A DNA stretch of 62,053 nucleotides, from contig CALUXY010000008.1 in NCBI GenBank assembly GCA_944324855.1, positions 1-62,053 on the forward strand. Reading direction: 5' to 3'. Made by a program: the position numbers and the translations under genes. This stretch comes from Candidatus Gastranaerophilales bacterium. GTDB lineage: Bacteria > Cyanobacteriota > Vampirovibrionia > Gastranaerophilales > Gastranaerophilaceae. The notes below the pieces were generated by a model. The model saw nothing but the letters and a program-made list of their open reading frames with translations, had not been told where the DNA came from and made no database searches. Below are positions 8,749 to 17,142 of this stretch, piece by piece. Every line of letters begins with the position of its first letter. Within the stretch, counting starts at the first letter, position 1.

Positions 8749-9429
8749 ATGATACATCTATCATCAATCAATAATACTGTTTCATTCAATAGAAACAATG
8801 AGCATAAGAGAAGAAATACAAACAATATGATTCCGGCTGCATTATTGTTGCTGTCGTTGAATGCCGGAACTCCGGTTTATAGTGATACGTTTGTCAAAAA
8901 TGATAGTATTGAAATTACAGATACAATAAATATTTTAAAAAATCCAACAAAATTATCTGATGAAGAATTATTTGCTGCTCCATCACCTAAAGTAAAAATT
9001 GCAGGTAAAGAAAAAAATGTAGGTATTGTTGTTGATACAAAAACAAATAAACTTTACCGTTATGATGATTCAGGTGAAGTTGTAGACGGCTATCATGTTG
9101 CAACAGGGAAGTTGAACCAATACGGGAAATCATTGACCAATACAGGAATAAGACGGGTACATCATATAGAAAATTATCCGTACAAATCGGCTCCCGGTAC
9201 AAAACGTAACCGTAATCCTAAAGCATACGGACCAAATATTTTATATTTAACAATAATAAATCAAAGAACCGGTGTAGAAGAAGGTTCAAATGGGGAATTC
9301 ATTCATGGCAACAATGATATTGACAGCATTGGAACTTATGCTTCTAAAGGATGTATCAGAATGGATAATGATGTAATAAAAATGTTTGCAAAAGAAGTAA
9401 AAAAAGGGACTTTAGTATTAATAAAATAA
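8749..9429 (+). CDS. L,D-transpeptidase (YkuD domain), exported
   Basis: L,D-transpeptidases form 3-3 peptidoglycan cross-links or attach proteins to the wall outside the cytoplasmic membrane. The YkuD catalytic motif is present as HG at 186-187 and SKGCIRM with nucleophile Cys202 and Arg204; Lys replaces the usual His in S-H-G-C. A basic N-terminal stretch (RRNTNN, 21-26) precedes a hydrophobic segment (27-37), consistent with a signal peptide or anchor with a long n-region. No Shine-Dalgarno sequence precedes the ATG. A TTTATA box ends six bases before it and TAGCAA sits 17 bases further up, a layout shared with the 18215 gene. A second protein gene follows after 12 bases. Confidence 0.88.
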   Translation: MIHLSSINNTVSFNRNNEHKRRNTNNMIPAALLLLSLNAGTPVYSDTFVKNDSIEITDTINILKNPTKLSDEELFAAPSPKVKIAGKEKNVGIVVDTKTNKLYRYDDSGEVVDGYHVATGKLNQYGKSLTNTGIRRVHHIENYPYKSAPGTKRNRNPKAYGPNILYLTIINQRTGVEEGSNGEFIHGNNDIDSIGTYASKGCIRMDNDVIKMFAKEVKKGTLVLIK

Positions 9430-9441
9430 GGAAAGTATAAA

Positions 9442-9903
9442 ATGGAAAAAATGGATTACAGATTAGTAAGACAGCATGCATCTGATGCTTACAGATATGC
9501 CAGGAATAATGATGACAGAATAGTTAATTCAATGATAAATCTATATAAAGAAGCTAAAAAATCTCCATCAACTGCTATGCTAATAAATCAGGACACAATA
9601 AACAAGTCGTTTAACAGATATCAGGAGGAAATGCTTGATGATGTATCAAGAGGAGATTTTAAAGCAATAAAATCTTTTATGAGAAAATCAAAAGCCGCTA
9701 CAAATAATATGGATAATACCATGAAGCATAAGTTAGTAGCTCCATACGTTCAAGAATATAAGACAAACTTACACAAAATGTATCCTAAAACAGCTACTCT
9801 TAGAGAACTCATTATAAAATTAGATTGTATCGATTTTAATAAAGTAATACCTAAAACGAAAGGGTTTAAAAGATTCTTATTATCAAAATATGTTAAAAAA
9901 TAA
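9442..9903 (+). CDS. Hypothetical protein, 153 residues, behind the L,D-transpeptidase
   Basis: I do not recognise this protein. It is basic, rich in Lys, Asn and Met, and appears all-helical (for example HASDAYRYARNNDDRIV, EEMLDDVSRGDFKAIKSFMRK), with no signal peptide or membrane segment. It starts 12 bases after the L,D-transpeptidase stop, with AAGGAAAG upstream, so the two should be cotranscribed. A strong terminator follows at once. A role linked to the wall enzyme is only suggested by position. Confidence 0.7.
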   Translation: MEKMDYRLVRQHASDAYRYARNNDDRIVNSMINLYKEAKKSPSTAMLINQDTINKSFNRYQEEMLDDVSRGDFKAIKSFMRKSKAATNNMDNTMKHKLVAPYVQEYKTNLHKMYPKTATLRELIIKLDCIDFNKVIPKTKGFKRFLLSKYVKK

Positions 9904-9930
9904 AAGCGGGTTTTAAACCCGCTTTTATTT
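9903..9930. terminator. Bidirectional terminator
   Basis: AAAAGCGGGTTT and AAACCCGCTTTT form a near-symmetric hairpin with A- and T-tracts on both sides. It can end both the rightward transpeptidase operon and the leftward lysS transcript, whose stop codons flank it. Confidence 0.85.
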
Positions 9931-9932
9931 TA

Positions 9933-11438
9933 TTATTGATTTTCAATTCGTCTCATTGTAGGGAATGCTATAACGTCTCTGATTGTTTGAGAATCCGTCA
10001 GAAGCATTACCAATCTATCGATACCCATGCCCATACCGCCTGTTGGAGGCATGCCGTATTCAAGAGCATTGATATAATCTTCGTCAATTGACATTGCTTC
10101 TTCATCTCCGTTAGCTTTAGCAAGAGCTTGGGCTTCGAATCTGTATCTTTGGTCAATCGGGTCAGAAAGTTCAGAGAACGCATTTGCGATTTCCCAGCCG
10201 TTAACTCTTGTTTCAAAACGTTCTGTTAACCTGTCGTTTTCTCTGTGAACTTTTGCCAGAGGTGAAATTTCTCTAGGATAATCGATGATGTGGCATGGTT
10301 GAATTAATGAAGGCTCAACTTTTGCTTCAAATACCGCATCAACAACTTGTCCCCAGTTCATATCATCATCAACATCGACATGAAGTTCTCTTGCTTTTTG
10401 AATTGCTTCTTCCGGTGTAAAGATATCTAAGAAATCAATGCCGGTTGCTTCTTTGATAGAACCTATCATGGTTTTTCTATCCCATGGCGGAGTTAAATCA
10501 ATTTCGTGTTCGCCGTATTTAATCTTTAATGTTCCGAGAACTTCCTGTGCAACGTATGCAACCATGTTTTCTGTTAATGTCATCATATCGTTATAATCAG
10601 CGTACGCTTGATATAATTCAATCATAGTAAATTCCGGATTATGACGGGTATCAATACCTTCGTTTCTGAAACATTTGCCTATTTCATAAACTCTTTCTGA
10701 AACTCCGCCTACAATTAATCTTTTCAGATATAATTCAAGCGCGATTCTCATGGTTAAATCCATATCAAGTGCGTTATGATGTGTATAGAAAGGTCTTGCG
10801 TTTGCACCTGATGCAAGAGTTTGAAGGATAGGAGTTTCAACTTCCATGTATCCGTCGTTATTCAAGAACTCTCTTATTTTTGAAATTATTAAACTTCTTT
10901 TTCTGAATGTATCTCTTGTTTTTTCATTGACAATTAAATCAACATATCTTTGACGGTATCTTGTTTCAACATCTGTTAAACCATGGAATTTTTCAGGCAG
11001 AGTTTGAAGTGATTTAGAAAGAATTTTGTATGAAGTTGCCTTGATAGATAATTCTCCTCTTGGCGTTCTTCTTATTGTTCCATAAAAACCTAGAATATCA
11101 CCAACATCAACAAGTTTTAGAGTTTTAACCATCTCTGGATCCATGTTTTCTTTATGTGAGAATATCTGGATTTTACCTGTTGCATCCATTAAATCAATGA
11201 ACATGCCTGTATTTCTTATAGCCATGACACGACCTGCAACTGCATATTTATCTTCTGTTTCTTCACCTGCAGGTAAATCTTTATACTTTTCCTGCAAATC
11301 TACTGCATTTGCGTTTTTATCAAACGTATACGGGTATGGATTTATACCTTTATCTACTAATTCGGCAAGTTTTTCTAATCTTCTCTGTCTTATAGATTCT
11401 TTTGCCGAAATCGGTTCTCGTGTAGCGTTTTCTGACAT
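9933..11438 (-). CDS. lysS: Lysyl-tRNA synthetase, class II
   Basis: LysS charges tRNA-Lys with lysine in the cytoplasm. The N-terminal OB-fold anticodon-binding part includes VAGRVMAIRNTGMFIDL. Class II motif 1 has ETRYRQRYVDLI, motif 2 has CFRNEGIDTRHNPEFTMIELY, split as FRNEG and HNPEFT, and motif 3 has GMGMGIDRLVMLL. Length of 501 residues is standard. I choose the ATG at 11438, which has GAGGAT upstream; a start 15 bases earlier overlaps that site. It faces the L,D-transpeptidase operon across a shared terminator. Confidence 0.96.
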   Translation of the reverse strand: MSENATREPISAKESIRQRRLEKLAELVDKGINPYPYTFDKNANAVDLQEKYKDLPAGEETEDKYAVAGRVMAIRNTGMFIDLMDATGKIQIFSHKENMDPEMVKTLKLVDVGDILGFYGTIRRTPRGELSIKATSYKILSKSLQTLPEKFHGLTDVETRYRQRYVDLIVNEKTRDTFRKRSLIISKIREFLNNDGYMEVETPILQTLASGANARPFYTHHNALDMDLTMRIALELYLKRLIVGGVSERVYEIGKCFRNEGIDTRHNPEFTMIELYQAYADYNDMMTLTENMVAYVAQEVLGTLKIKYGEHEIDLTPPWDRKTMIGSIKEATGIDFLDIFTPEEAIQKARELHVDVDDDMNWGQVVDAVFEAKVEPSLIQPCHIIDYPREISPLAKVHRENDRLTERFETRVNGWEIANAFSELSDPIDQRYRFEAQALAKANGDEEAMSIDEDYINALEYGMPPTGGMGMGIDRLVMLLTDSQTIRDVIAFPTMRRIENQ

Positions 11439-11571
11439 AAAATTTATCCTCATTTTGTTATAGAAATTATACTTTAGTTATATGTTAGCATAAAAATATT
11501 TTAAATACTGCAAAGAAACTATACCTATGGTTGGAAACGAAAAATCATACATTTTTATGATTTTATTTCGC

Positions 11572-11665
11572 TTGACAACTGCTAACATTACCGTATACTC
11601 CTTAAAAACGACGATACACATATCCCTAATCAACAGCTATGTAGATTTTTACATAGCTTTTTTTT
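11572..11665 (+). ncRNA. Candidate small RNA (~60 nt) with own promoter and terminator
   Basis: A near-consensus promoter, TTGACA (11572-11577) and TATACT (11594-11599) with 16 bases between, is followed about 36 bases after the -10 by a hairpin AGCTATGTA-GATTTT-TACATAGCT (11635-11658) and seven T. Transcription from about 11606 to 11665 would give a ~60-nt RNA. No reading frame with a ribosome site fits between them, and no gene lies downstream on this strand until 12397. Divergent lysS starts at 11438. Confidence 0.55.
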
Positions 11666-11902
11666 GGCAAGCCGAGCAGAGGCACGAACGAAGTGAGAGG
11701 CGAGCAATAATCAACGGAAACGTTGAGTTTTCGTTGTGATTGCGAGCGGTGCCGTTTAATGCGAGGCGCAGTATGGCGTAGACTGGTTACGTTTAATTTC
11801 CGGTTTGGTTTATAAAAAAGTGATTAAGTGATTAGGCAGATAAATAATGAAAAAGTTTATTGTAATTCATTATGCATATTTCTTTTATTTACCCCTTTAC
11901 CC
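11666..11902. repeat. Intergenic repeat-rich stretch, no gene
   Basis: Directly after the small-RNA terminator come modules shared with other gaps here: GGCAAG...CACGAACGAAGTGAGAGG (compare 8154-8180), GATTGCGAGCGG, and AGTGATTAAGTGATTAGG (compare 8497-8515). The right end is ATTTACCCCTTTACCCC, reading on the minus strand as GGGGTAAA repeats, which touches the stop codon of the leftward gene. I see no coding sequence; an ORF through the middle has no ribosome site and lies in repeats. Confidence 0.6.
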
Positions 11903-12199
11903 CTACCCATCCATGGCCATCATTAGAATAGCGAGCATGTCATCTTTGTATTTGGCTTTTAATATCGCATTAAGACTTTCTTTTGTGAGCTTTCCGCCTG
12001 CGAAACCATAATGAGAGGTATAATGTTTTGCAATGTGCCGTCTGCCGCTATTTACTTGTTCTGTTATTGCAAGAACCTGCGATATAGTTTCATACGTTAA
12101 TGCTTTATTCCCTATATTTAGTAGAAAATTAAAATTCTCTTTTGCCTGTTCAGGATTTTGGGATTCTCTTATTTTCTTTTTAATTTCATTTAATGGCAT
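11903..12199 (-). CDS. Hypothetical protein, 98 residues
   Basis: I do not recognise this protein. It is probably all-helical and soluble (IKKKIRESQNPEQAKENFNF, YETISQVLAITEQVNSG) and contains the motif RRHIAKHYTSHYGFAGGKLT. AAAGGA lies 8 bases before the ATG. The stop codon TAG merges with a GGGGTAAAGGGGTAAA repeat, as at three other genes in the window. Confidence 0.6.
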   Translation of the reverse strand: MPLNEIKKKIRESQNPEQAKENFNFLLNIGNKALTYETISQVLAITEQVNSGRRHIAKHYTSHYGFAGGKLTKESLNAILKAKYKDDMLAILMMAMDG

Positions 12200-12396
12200 A
12201 TTTTATCCTTTATTGATTGTAATAGTGTATTAATGATAAATGAAACATTAAAAAGTTAAAATATGTAACAAATATATATTTCTTATATAAAAATAGTAAA
12301 TTTTTTGAGATAAGAATACTTTTAATAAATATAAAGAAAAACTATGGCATGAGCTAAGGGCATGCTGTATAATTAACGAGGAAATACAGGGTACAA

Positions 12397-12870
12397 ATGA
12401 ATAATTATGGATTTGCGAATGCAAGAGCCGGTATTGATATGGCCGATGTTGCATCCGTAAAAGAATTAATATTTAATAAAGCACGCGAAAAAGCTGCATC
12501 AATGGCTGCAGAGCGGGAAGAAAATGTTACGCAATCTGTTCAGAATGATGTTATGCAAGATGCCAGAACATCTGTTATGAATAACAGAATGAAACCGTTC
12601 GGAAATTTGACCAAGAATACAAATTCTTTTGAAACGGAATTGAAACAGCCTGAACCGGTACAGGGAAATATTCCTGATAAAATCCCTCAATTAAAACATA
12701 AAATAGAAAGTGTCGATAATTCCGTTTATACCGCATCAATGCGTGATGAGGCAATGAATGAGGCAAGAAAACAATATTCCCGCAAACCGACTTTGATGGA
12801 AACTTTAAATTTTTTAAATACGCAAGCTGCTATACGTATGGTTAACAAGACCCATTCTAAAATTGTTTAA
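12397..12870 (+). CDS. Hypothetical protein, 157 residues, low complexity
   Basis: I do not recognise this protein. It is hydrophilic and rich in Ala, Glu, Asn and Met, with a helical N-terminal half (VKELIFNKAREKAASMAAER) and a central proline-containing linker (KQPEPVQGNIPDKIPQLK). No signal peptide or membrane segment is seen. A TATAAT box lies at 12368-12373 and GAGGAA upstream of the ATG. It is divergent from the 11903 gene. Confidence 0.55.
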   Translation: MNNYGFANARAGIDMADVASVKELIFNKAREKAASMAAEREENVTQSVQNDVMQDARTSVMNNRMKPFGNLTKNTNSFETELKQPEPVQGNIPDKIPQLKHKIESVDNSVYTASMRDEAMNEARKQYSRKPTLMETLNFLNTQAAIRMVNKTHSKIV

Positions 12871-12924
12871 TAAAAATGTAACTATAAGTTTTCTTTGTGC
12901 TATTTATTCAGCACATAATTATAT

Positions 12925-13839
12925 TTAGGAATCTGCTGAAAGTCCCAGTTCGTACTTTCCGCATTTAAATCTGAAAGTATTTGCAAGTTTTAATTTTTTA
13001 TTTAACTGTAGTTTTTCAATTATTTGTATTGCCTGAACAAGGTGCTTGCGGTTAACTTTTATATCCAAAAGTTTTTTAAATTTTTCCATAAATCCTTTAA
13101 CTTTTGTTTCATCAAAAACAAATAAAGCCCAAGATTTTTTAGTATCCCAGCCTTCCGGACAAGAAATCCATTCAGACATATAAGATTCTTTTGATGTTAA
13201 TATACAACCATGAGGAGTATCATACTCTTTAGGATTGTCTGCAGCAGGTATATCTAAAGGATAAGGTTGTATATAATATGTTGCACCAAGATGAGACCTG
13301 AAATTGCCTATAAAATCATTCATTACAACATAATTACTTATCCTTGAAATTAATTTGTTATGTAGCTTTTCTTTATCTTTTTTCTTCAATGCATATCCCA
13401 GCCCCGGAGCATTGAACGTCAATGCTATACAGTTATTGTCGCCGTCACGGATTGCGCGTCCGACTATAACCTGTGCATAGGCACCGCCTAATGAATGACC
13501 GGTAACTATTATTCTGCGTTCTTTAGCAGCTTTACGAATTCGCTTGTAAATGTTATAAGCTTTGGTCATTGATGGTGGAATTCGTTTGGCAACAAATGTT
13601 GAATCGGTAACAAAATCCAATGCATCATTAGTGCCTCTGAATGCTAAAATGATATCATTCTCTTTTTTATATACCGTACATGCCAGATTTAAATGTTTTA
13701 TTACTTTTCCTTTGGAAACAATATCCATATTCTGGATTTGTTCCCGCTCACAAAAGCTCCAGCCGTCTACAAGTTTTGGAACGTTATCGTTGTATACTTC
13801 TTTGCTTAATCTTTTACATATTTCATAAAACTCTTTCAT
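12925..13839 (-). CDS. Class 3 lipase-like alpha/beta hydrolase
   Basis: The protein has the lipase class 3 nucleophile elbow GHSLGG with Ser116, preceded by the typical FRGTNDALDF strand-loop. It likely cleaves acyl ester bonds of lipids. A candidate catalytic Asp and His follow (MNDFIGNF; DTPHGCILT). There is no signal peptide, so it may act in the cytoplasm or be exported by another route. Length is 304 residues. On the minus strand TTGCAA and TAATTT are 18 bases apart and the -10 ends six bases before the ATG, so the mRNA is probably leaderless. Confidence 0.8.
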   Translation of the reverse strand: MKEFYEICKRLSKEVYNDNVPKLVDGWSFCEREQIQNMDIVSKGKVIKHLNLACTVYKKENDIILAFRGTNDALDFVTDSTFVAKRIPPSMTKAYNIYKRIRKAAKERRIIVTGHSLGGAYAQVIVGRAIRDGDNNCIALTFNAPGLGYALKKKDKEKLHNKLISRISNYVVMNDFIGNFRSHLGATYYIQPYPLDIPAADNPKEYDTPHGCILTSKESYMSEWISCPEGWDTKKSWALFVFDETKVKGFMEKFKKLLDIKVNRKHLVQAIQIIEKLQLNKKLKLANTFRFKCGKYELGLSADS

Positions 13840-13919
13840 AATATTAAATTATGCATTTTTTCGAAAATATTGCAAGTAGCCGGTTGACTTTTATTAATTT
13901 GTGTCTTTTAGTGAATAAA

Positions 13920-14140
13920 AATCTCCTCGGCTCAGAATGTCAAAAAACCGGTTATTGCGAGCGATAGCGCGGCAATCTATTTTTCAGTGATTAGTGAGTG
14001 AATAGTGAGGAGATTTGTAGTCGTCCTGAACGAATGTGAAGGACCGCATTATCTAACGCATTGGAATTTCTTAGTCACTTGTTGAAAAGAGATTCTTCGG
14101 CTAAAGCCTCAGAATGACAAAAGTCTATTCACTCCTCACT
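13920..14140. repeat. Intergenic repeat modules
   Basis: The gap between the lipase and uppS holds no gene. It contains a palindromic ATTGCGAGCGATAGCGCGGC module (from 13954), a GTGATTAGTGAGTGAATAGTG stretch, split here as GTGATTAGTG and AGTGAATAGTG, and an AGATTCTTCGGCTAAAGCC module ending in TCAGAATGAC (14089-14117). The same or similar modules occur near 7975 and 8500. CATTGCGAG/GGCAATCT and ATTCTTCGG/CAGAATGAC repeats are a pattern known from many bacterial genomes. Confidence 0.6.
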
Positions 14141-14145
14141 AAAAT

Positions 14146-14898
14146 CTATTTTCCCCATCTGCGGTGTCTGTTATGAAATTCTTGAATAGCTTTGGCAAGG
14201 GTAGTTTTATCAAATTCCGGCCAGTATTCCTGCATTACCAGTATTTCTGCATAAGCAATCTGCCATAAAAGATAATTTGATATTCTTTTTTCTCCGCCTG
14301 TTCTGATTAATAAGTCAGGATCCGGCATGTCTGATGTGTATAAAGCTTTGGCAAATGTTTCTTCATTAATATCTGATAATGATAACTCACCTGATTTAAC
14401 ATCAAGAGCAATTTTTTTAGCTGCAGTAACAATCTCATCTCTTGCTCCGTAATTAAATGCAATTTGTAAATGAACCCCGGTATTATGTTTTGTAACTTCT
14501 ATTGCGTGATACAAGATTTCTTGAAGTTTTGGGGCGAGTTTTGTTAAATCTCCAAGGAATGTTATAACAACATTATTTGCATTGAGTTCTGATAACTCGT
14601 TTTTAATGGTATGTCCCAAAAGATTCATCAAAAAATCAACTTCTTCCGGTTTTCTGTTCCAGTTTTCTGTTGAAAATGCGTAAACTGTAAGATATTTAAT
14701 CCCGTAATCGTTACATGCGTATACAGCAGCTTTTAGTGCATCTACACCTTTCTTATGTCCGACAGCAGAAGGTAAACCTTTATTTTTAGCCCAGCGTCTG
14801 TTTCCGTCCATAATAATCGCTACGTGCTGTAAGTTTGTTTCTTTTACTATATTTTGTATTTCGTTAGTGTCTGTTTTTTCTGAATAAATCGTTTCCAT
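14146..14898 (-). CDS. uppS: Undecaprenyl diphosphate synthase (isoprenyl transferase)
   Basis: UppS is a cis-prenyltransferase that adds isopentenyl units to farnesyl diphosphate to make the undecaprenyl carrier for wall and glycan synthesis. The catalytic P-loop IIMDGNRRWAKNKG (Asp31) is present, as are YAFSTENWNRK, LIRTGGEKRISNYLLWQIAY and the FDKTTLAKAI tail. Length of 250 residues is standard. GAGGA lies before the ATG. No cdsA or dxr follows, unlike the usual cluster. Confidence 0.94.
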   Translation of the reverse strand: METIYSEKTDTNEIQNIVKETNLQHVAIIMDGNRRWAKNKGLPSAVGHKKGVDALKAAVYACNDYGIKYLTVYAFSTENWNRKPEEVDFLMNLLGHTIKNELSELNANNVVITFLGDLTKLAPKLQEILYHAIEVTKHNTGVHLQIAFNYGARDEIVTAAKKIALDVKSGELSLSDINEETFAKALYTSDMPDPDLLIRTGGEKRISNYLLWQIAYAEILVMQEYWPEFDKTTLAKAIQEFHNRHRRWGK

Positions 14899-14954
14899 AA
14901 ATTTCCTCAGGAAATATTATAACCTAAAAAATAAAAATGTGATATTATTAACCT

Positions 14955-15800
14955 ATGCTTAAAAAAATTATCGGTAAAATATCTATTCATTCTGTATTGA
15001 TTTTCGTGTCATTGTTGTCAATATTCCCTTTTATATGGTTGATATCGACTTCATTGAAAGGTGTTAACGAAAATATATTTGCTTATCCGCCGACAATTAT
15101 TCCGACCGATTTTACTTGGGATAACTATATCGGGGTTTGGCACAGAGTAAATTTTATCGGGTATTTTGTTAACAGTATGGTGGTTGCAGGGTTTACTGTC
15201 TTATTAAACCTTATACTTTCGTCACTTGCAGCTTATCCTCTTGCAAGAATGGAGTTTCAAGGTAAAAAAATAGTTTTCTTTTCTGTTCTTGCGACTATTA
15301 TGATTCCGTTCCAATCTATTATGCTTCCTGTTTATTTGATTACTATAAAATTAAACCTTATCGACAGTGTTAACAATTTTATGGGATATTTAGGTTTAAT
15401 TCTACCTTTTGCAGTTAATGCTTTTGGAATATTTTTGATGCGTCAGGCGTTTATGAAAATACCTAGAGAGCTTGAAGAAGCTGCAATTATAGACGGGTGT
15501 AATGTCTTTCAAATGTTTATGAAGGTATGTGTTCCGATGGTTAAATCGTCACTTGCTGTTCTTGCAATATTTACATTCATAGGGTCTTGGGGTGAATTCT
15601 TGTGGCCTAGTATCGTTTTGACAAAAGATTGTATGTATACTCTGCCTGTTGGTATAAATAATTTGCAAGGATTATTCAGTTCAAACTGGAGATATATTGC
15701 AGCAGGTTCAATACTTGCAACCATACCTATTGTTATTTTCTTTCTTGCGATGCAAAAATATTTTATCTCCGGTGAAAATGAAGGTGCTGTCAAAGGCTAG
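14955..15800 (+). CDS. Carbohydrate-type ABC transporter permease (MalG/UgpE-like), orphan
   Basis: This is one inner-membrane permease of a CUT1-type sugar importer, about six transmembrane segments, with the cytoplasmic EAA loop ELEEAAIIDGCNVFQMFMKV that contacts the ATPase. It matches the MalG/UgpE side of the usual pair, including the C-terminal FISGENEGAVKG. Neither the partner permease, the binding protein nor an ATPase gene is adjacent, so they must be elsewhere. TATTAT (14943-14948), preceded by TG in extended -10 position, ends six bases before the ATG and no Shine-Dalgarno sequence is seen. Confidence 0.88.
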   Translation: MLKKIIGKISIHSVLIFVSLLSIFPFIWLISTSLKGVNENIFAYPPTIIPTDFTWDNYIGVWHRVNFIGYFVNSMVVAGFTVLLNLILSSLAAYPLARMEFQGKKIVFFSVLATIMIPFQSIMLPVYLITIKLNLIDSVNNFMGYLGLILPFAVNAFGIFLMRQAFMKIPRELEEAAIIDGCNVFQMFMKVCVPMVKSSLAVLAIFTFIGSWGEFLWPSIVLTKDCMYTLPVGINNLQGLFSSNWRYIAAGSILATIPIVIFFLAMQKYFISGENEGAVKG

Positions 15801-15911
15801 AATAAAATCCCTGTATCGCCCATTAATCGTATATTTTACACTTAATAGTGATTTTTGTAACGATTTATTTCAATCCTTTTGAAAACTATTCCCAAAATCT
15901 GAAAAATAATT

Positions 15912-16045
15912 TATAATTCAGGAACTTATTGTTTTGTGTGTCAAATAAAGAAGATTTAGTACAACCATATATGAAAAAGATTAAGGCCAGAATAATCCTT
16001 TAATTTGAAGGTCAGAGTGGATACACACGCTCTGACTTCTTTTTT
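15912..16045 (+). ncRNA. Candidate small RNA or leader (~120 nt)
   Basis: TATAAT (15912-15917) is followed by about 95 bases without a plausible gene and then a strong terminator, GTCAGAGTG...CGCTCTGAC (16011-16036) plus a TTCTTTTTT tail. A second stem, TTAAGG with CCTTTAA, lies just before it. The -35 region is poor (TTCCCA). It could be a separate RNA, the 3' end of the permease transcript, or an attenuator before tspO; tspO seems to have its own promoter, which favours the first two. Confidence 0.4.
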
Positions 16046-16124
16046 ATTTTTCAAGAAATATAATTATACTATTAGTTGTCGTTTCGGGTAATAAAAACTT
16101 TTATATTGCTATTAATATATCTGT

Positions 16125-16514
16125 ATGAAAAATATGGATTGGTATCACAGCTTAAATCAACCGCCTTTGAGCCCTCCTGATTGGCTCTTTGCTCCTGTAT
16201 GGTCTATTCTTTATATACTAATGTTTGTATCCTTAATAATACTTTTAAAAAATGGGAATATTAAAGAAAAAGCTGCACCTTTAACTCTTTTTGGTTCGCA
16301 GCTGATATTTAATTTATTATGGACACCTACGTTTTTTGTAAACAAAAATATCTCGGGTGCCCTTATAATTTCTATTTTATTGGTTATTGCTGTATATCAA
16401 ACAATCCGTAGTTTTTATACCTATTCTAAGAGTGCTGCAATGTTGTTAATACCGTATCTTTTATGGACAATGTTTGCTCTTTATCTCAATTTTGGAATCT
16501 GGAAACTAAACTAG
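16125..16514 (+). CDS. TspO/MBR family tryptophan-rich membrane protein
   Basis: TspO proteins are small five-helix membrane proteins that bind porphyrins and respond to oxidative or tetrapyrrole stress. The signature region LNQPPLSPPDWLFAPVWSIL is present at the N-terminus, followed by hydrophobic helices. Length is 129 residues, shorter than the usual ~155, mainly because the first transmembrane helix before the PPLSPP motif is missing. TAATAT ends six bases before the ATG and no ribosome site is seen. Function of the short form is uncertain. Confidence 0.82.
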   Translation: MKNMDWYHSLNQPPLSPPDWLFAPVWSILYILMFVSLIILLKNGNIKEKAAPLTLFGSQLIFNLLWTPTFFVNKNISGALIISILLVIAVYQTIRSFYTYSKSAAMLLIPYLLWTMFALYLNFGIWKLN

Positions 16515-16572
16515 CATACAGAATATTTTTATGCTTAACTAAAAATGTTGTTTTATGTTAGAGGATTTTTAT

Positions 16573-17142
16573 ATGGATGAAAAAGAAAAAATGCTTAGCG
16601 GCTTACTCTATGATGCAAACTACGACAAAGCTCTTATAGAAGAAAGAACAAAATGCAAAAGTTTATGTTATGAATACAATAATTTACCGCCTTATGAAAT
16701 AGAAAAAAGAAAAATATTAATCGAAAAAATCCTTGGTTCTACAAAAGAGAACTTTTTAGTAGAACAGCCGTTTCAATGTGATTACGGATACAATATTTCA
16801 ATCGGTGAGAATTTTTATGCGAATCATAATTTGATAATATTAGACCCAGGCAAAGTTGAATTTGGAGACAACGTTTTTATCGGTCCAAATTGCGGATTTT
16901 ATACTCCGGAACATCCGCTTGATGCTGAAACAAGAAATAAAGGACTTGAATATGCAAAACCGATAAAGGTCGGTAACAATGTATGGTTTGGAGGAAATGT
17001 TGTTGTTTTAGGCGGAGTCACAATCGGTGATAATGCAGTTATCGGTGCCGGTTCTGTTGTTACAAAAGATATTCCGTCGAATGTTGCTGCGGTTGGTAAT
17101 CCTTGTAAAGTAATAAGGGTCATTGATAATGGAACGATATAA
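16573..17142 (+). CDS. Maltose/galactoside O-acetyltransferase-like hexapeptide protein
   Basis: This left-handed beta-helix acetyltransferase resembles Maa/LacA/NodL enzymes, which move acetyl from acetyl-CoA to a sugar hydroxyl. The N-terminal Mac domain is visible (MLSGLLYDANYDKALIEER), then hexapeptide repeats, the catalytic His region GFYTPEHPLDAETR and the loop PIKVGNNVWFGGNVVVLGGV. I choose the ATG at 16573 with GAGGA 7 bases upstream, giving 189 residues. The next gene, another acyltransferase, starts inside its end, so the two form an operon likely modifying a surface or free sugar. Confidence 0.88.
   Translation: MDEKEKMLSGLLYDANYDKALIEERTKCKSLCYEYNNLPPYEIEKRKILIEKILGSTKENFLVEQPFQCDYGYNISIGENFYANHNLIILDPGKVEFGDNVFIGPNCGFYTPEHPLDAETRNKGLEYAKPIKVGNNVWFGGNVVVLGGVTIGDNAVIGAGSVVTKDIPSNVAAVGNPCKVIRVIDNGTI

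Noticed and set aside
11527..11739. 70-codon frame in the lysS-11903 gap
   Set aside because: It overlies the small-RNA promoter, its terminator and repeat modules, and has no ribosome site.
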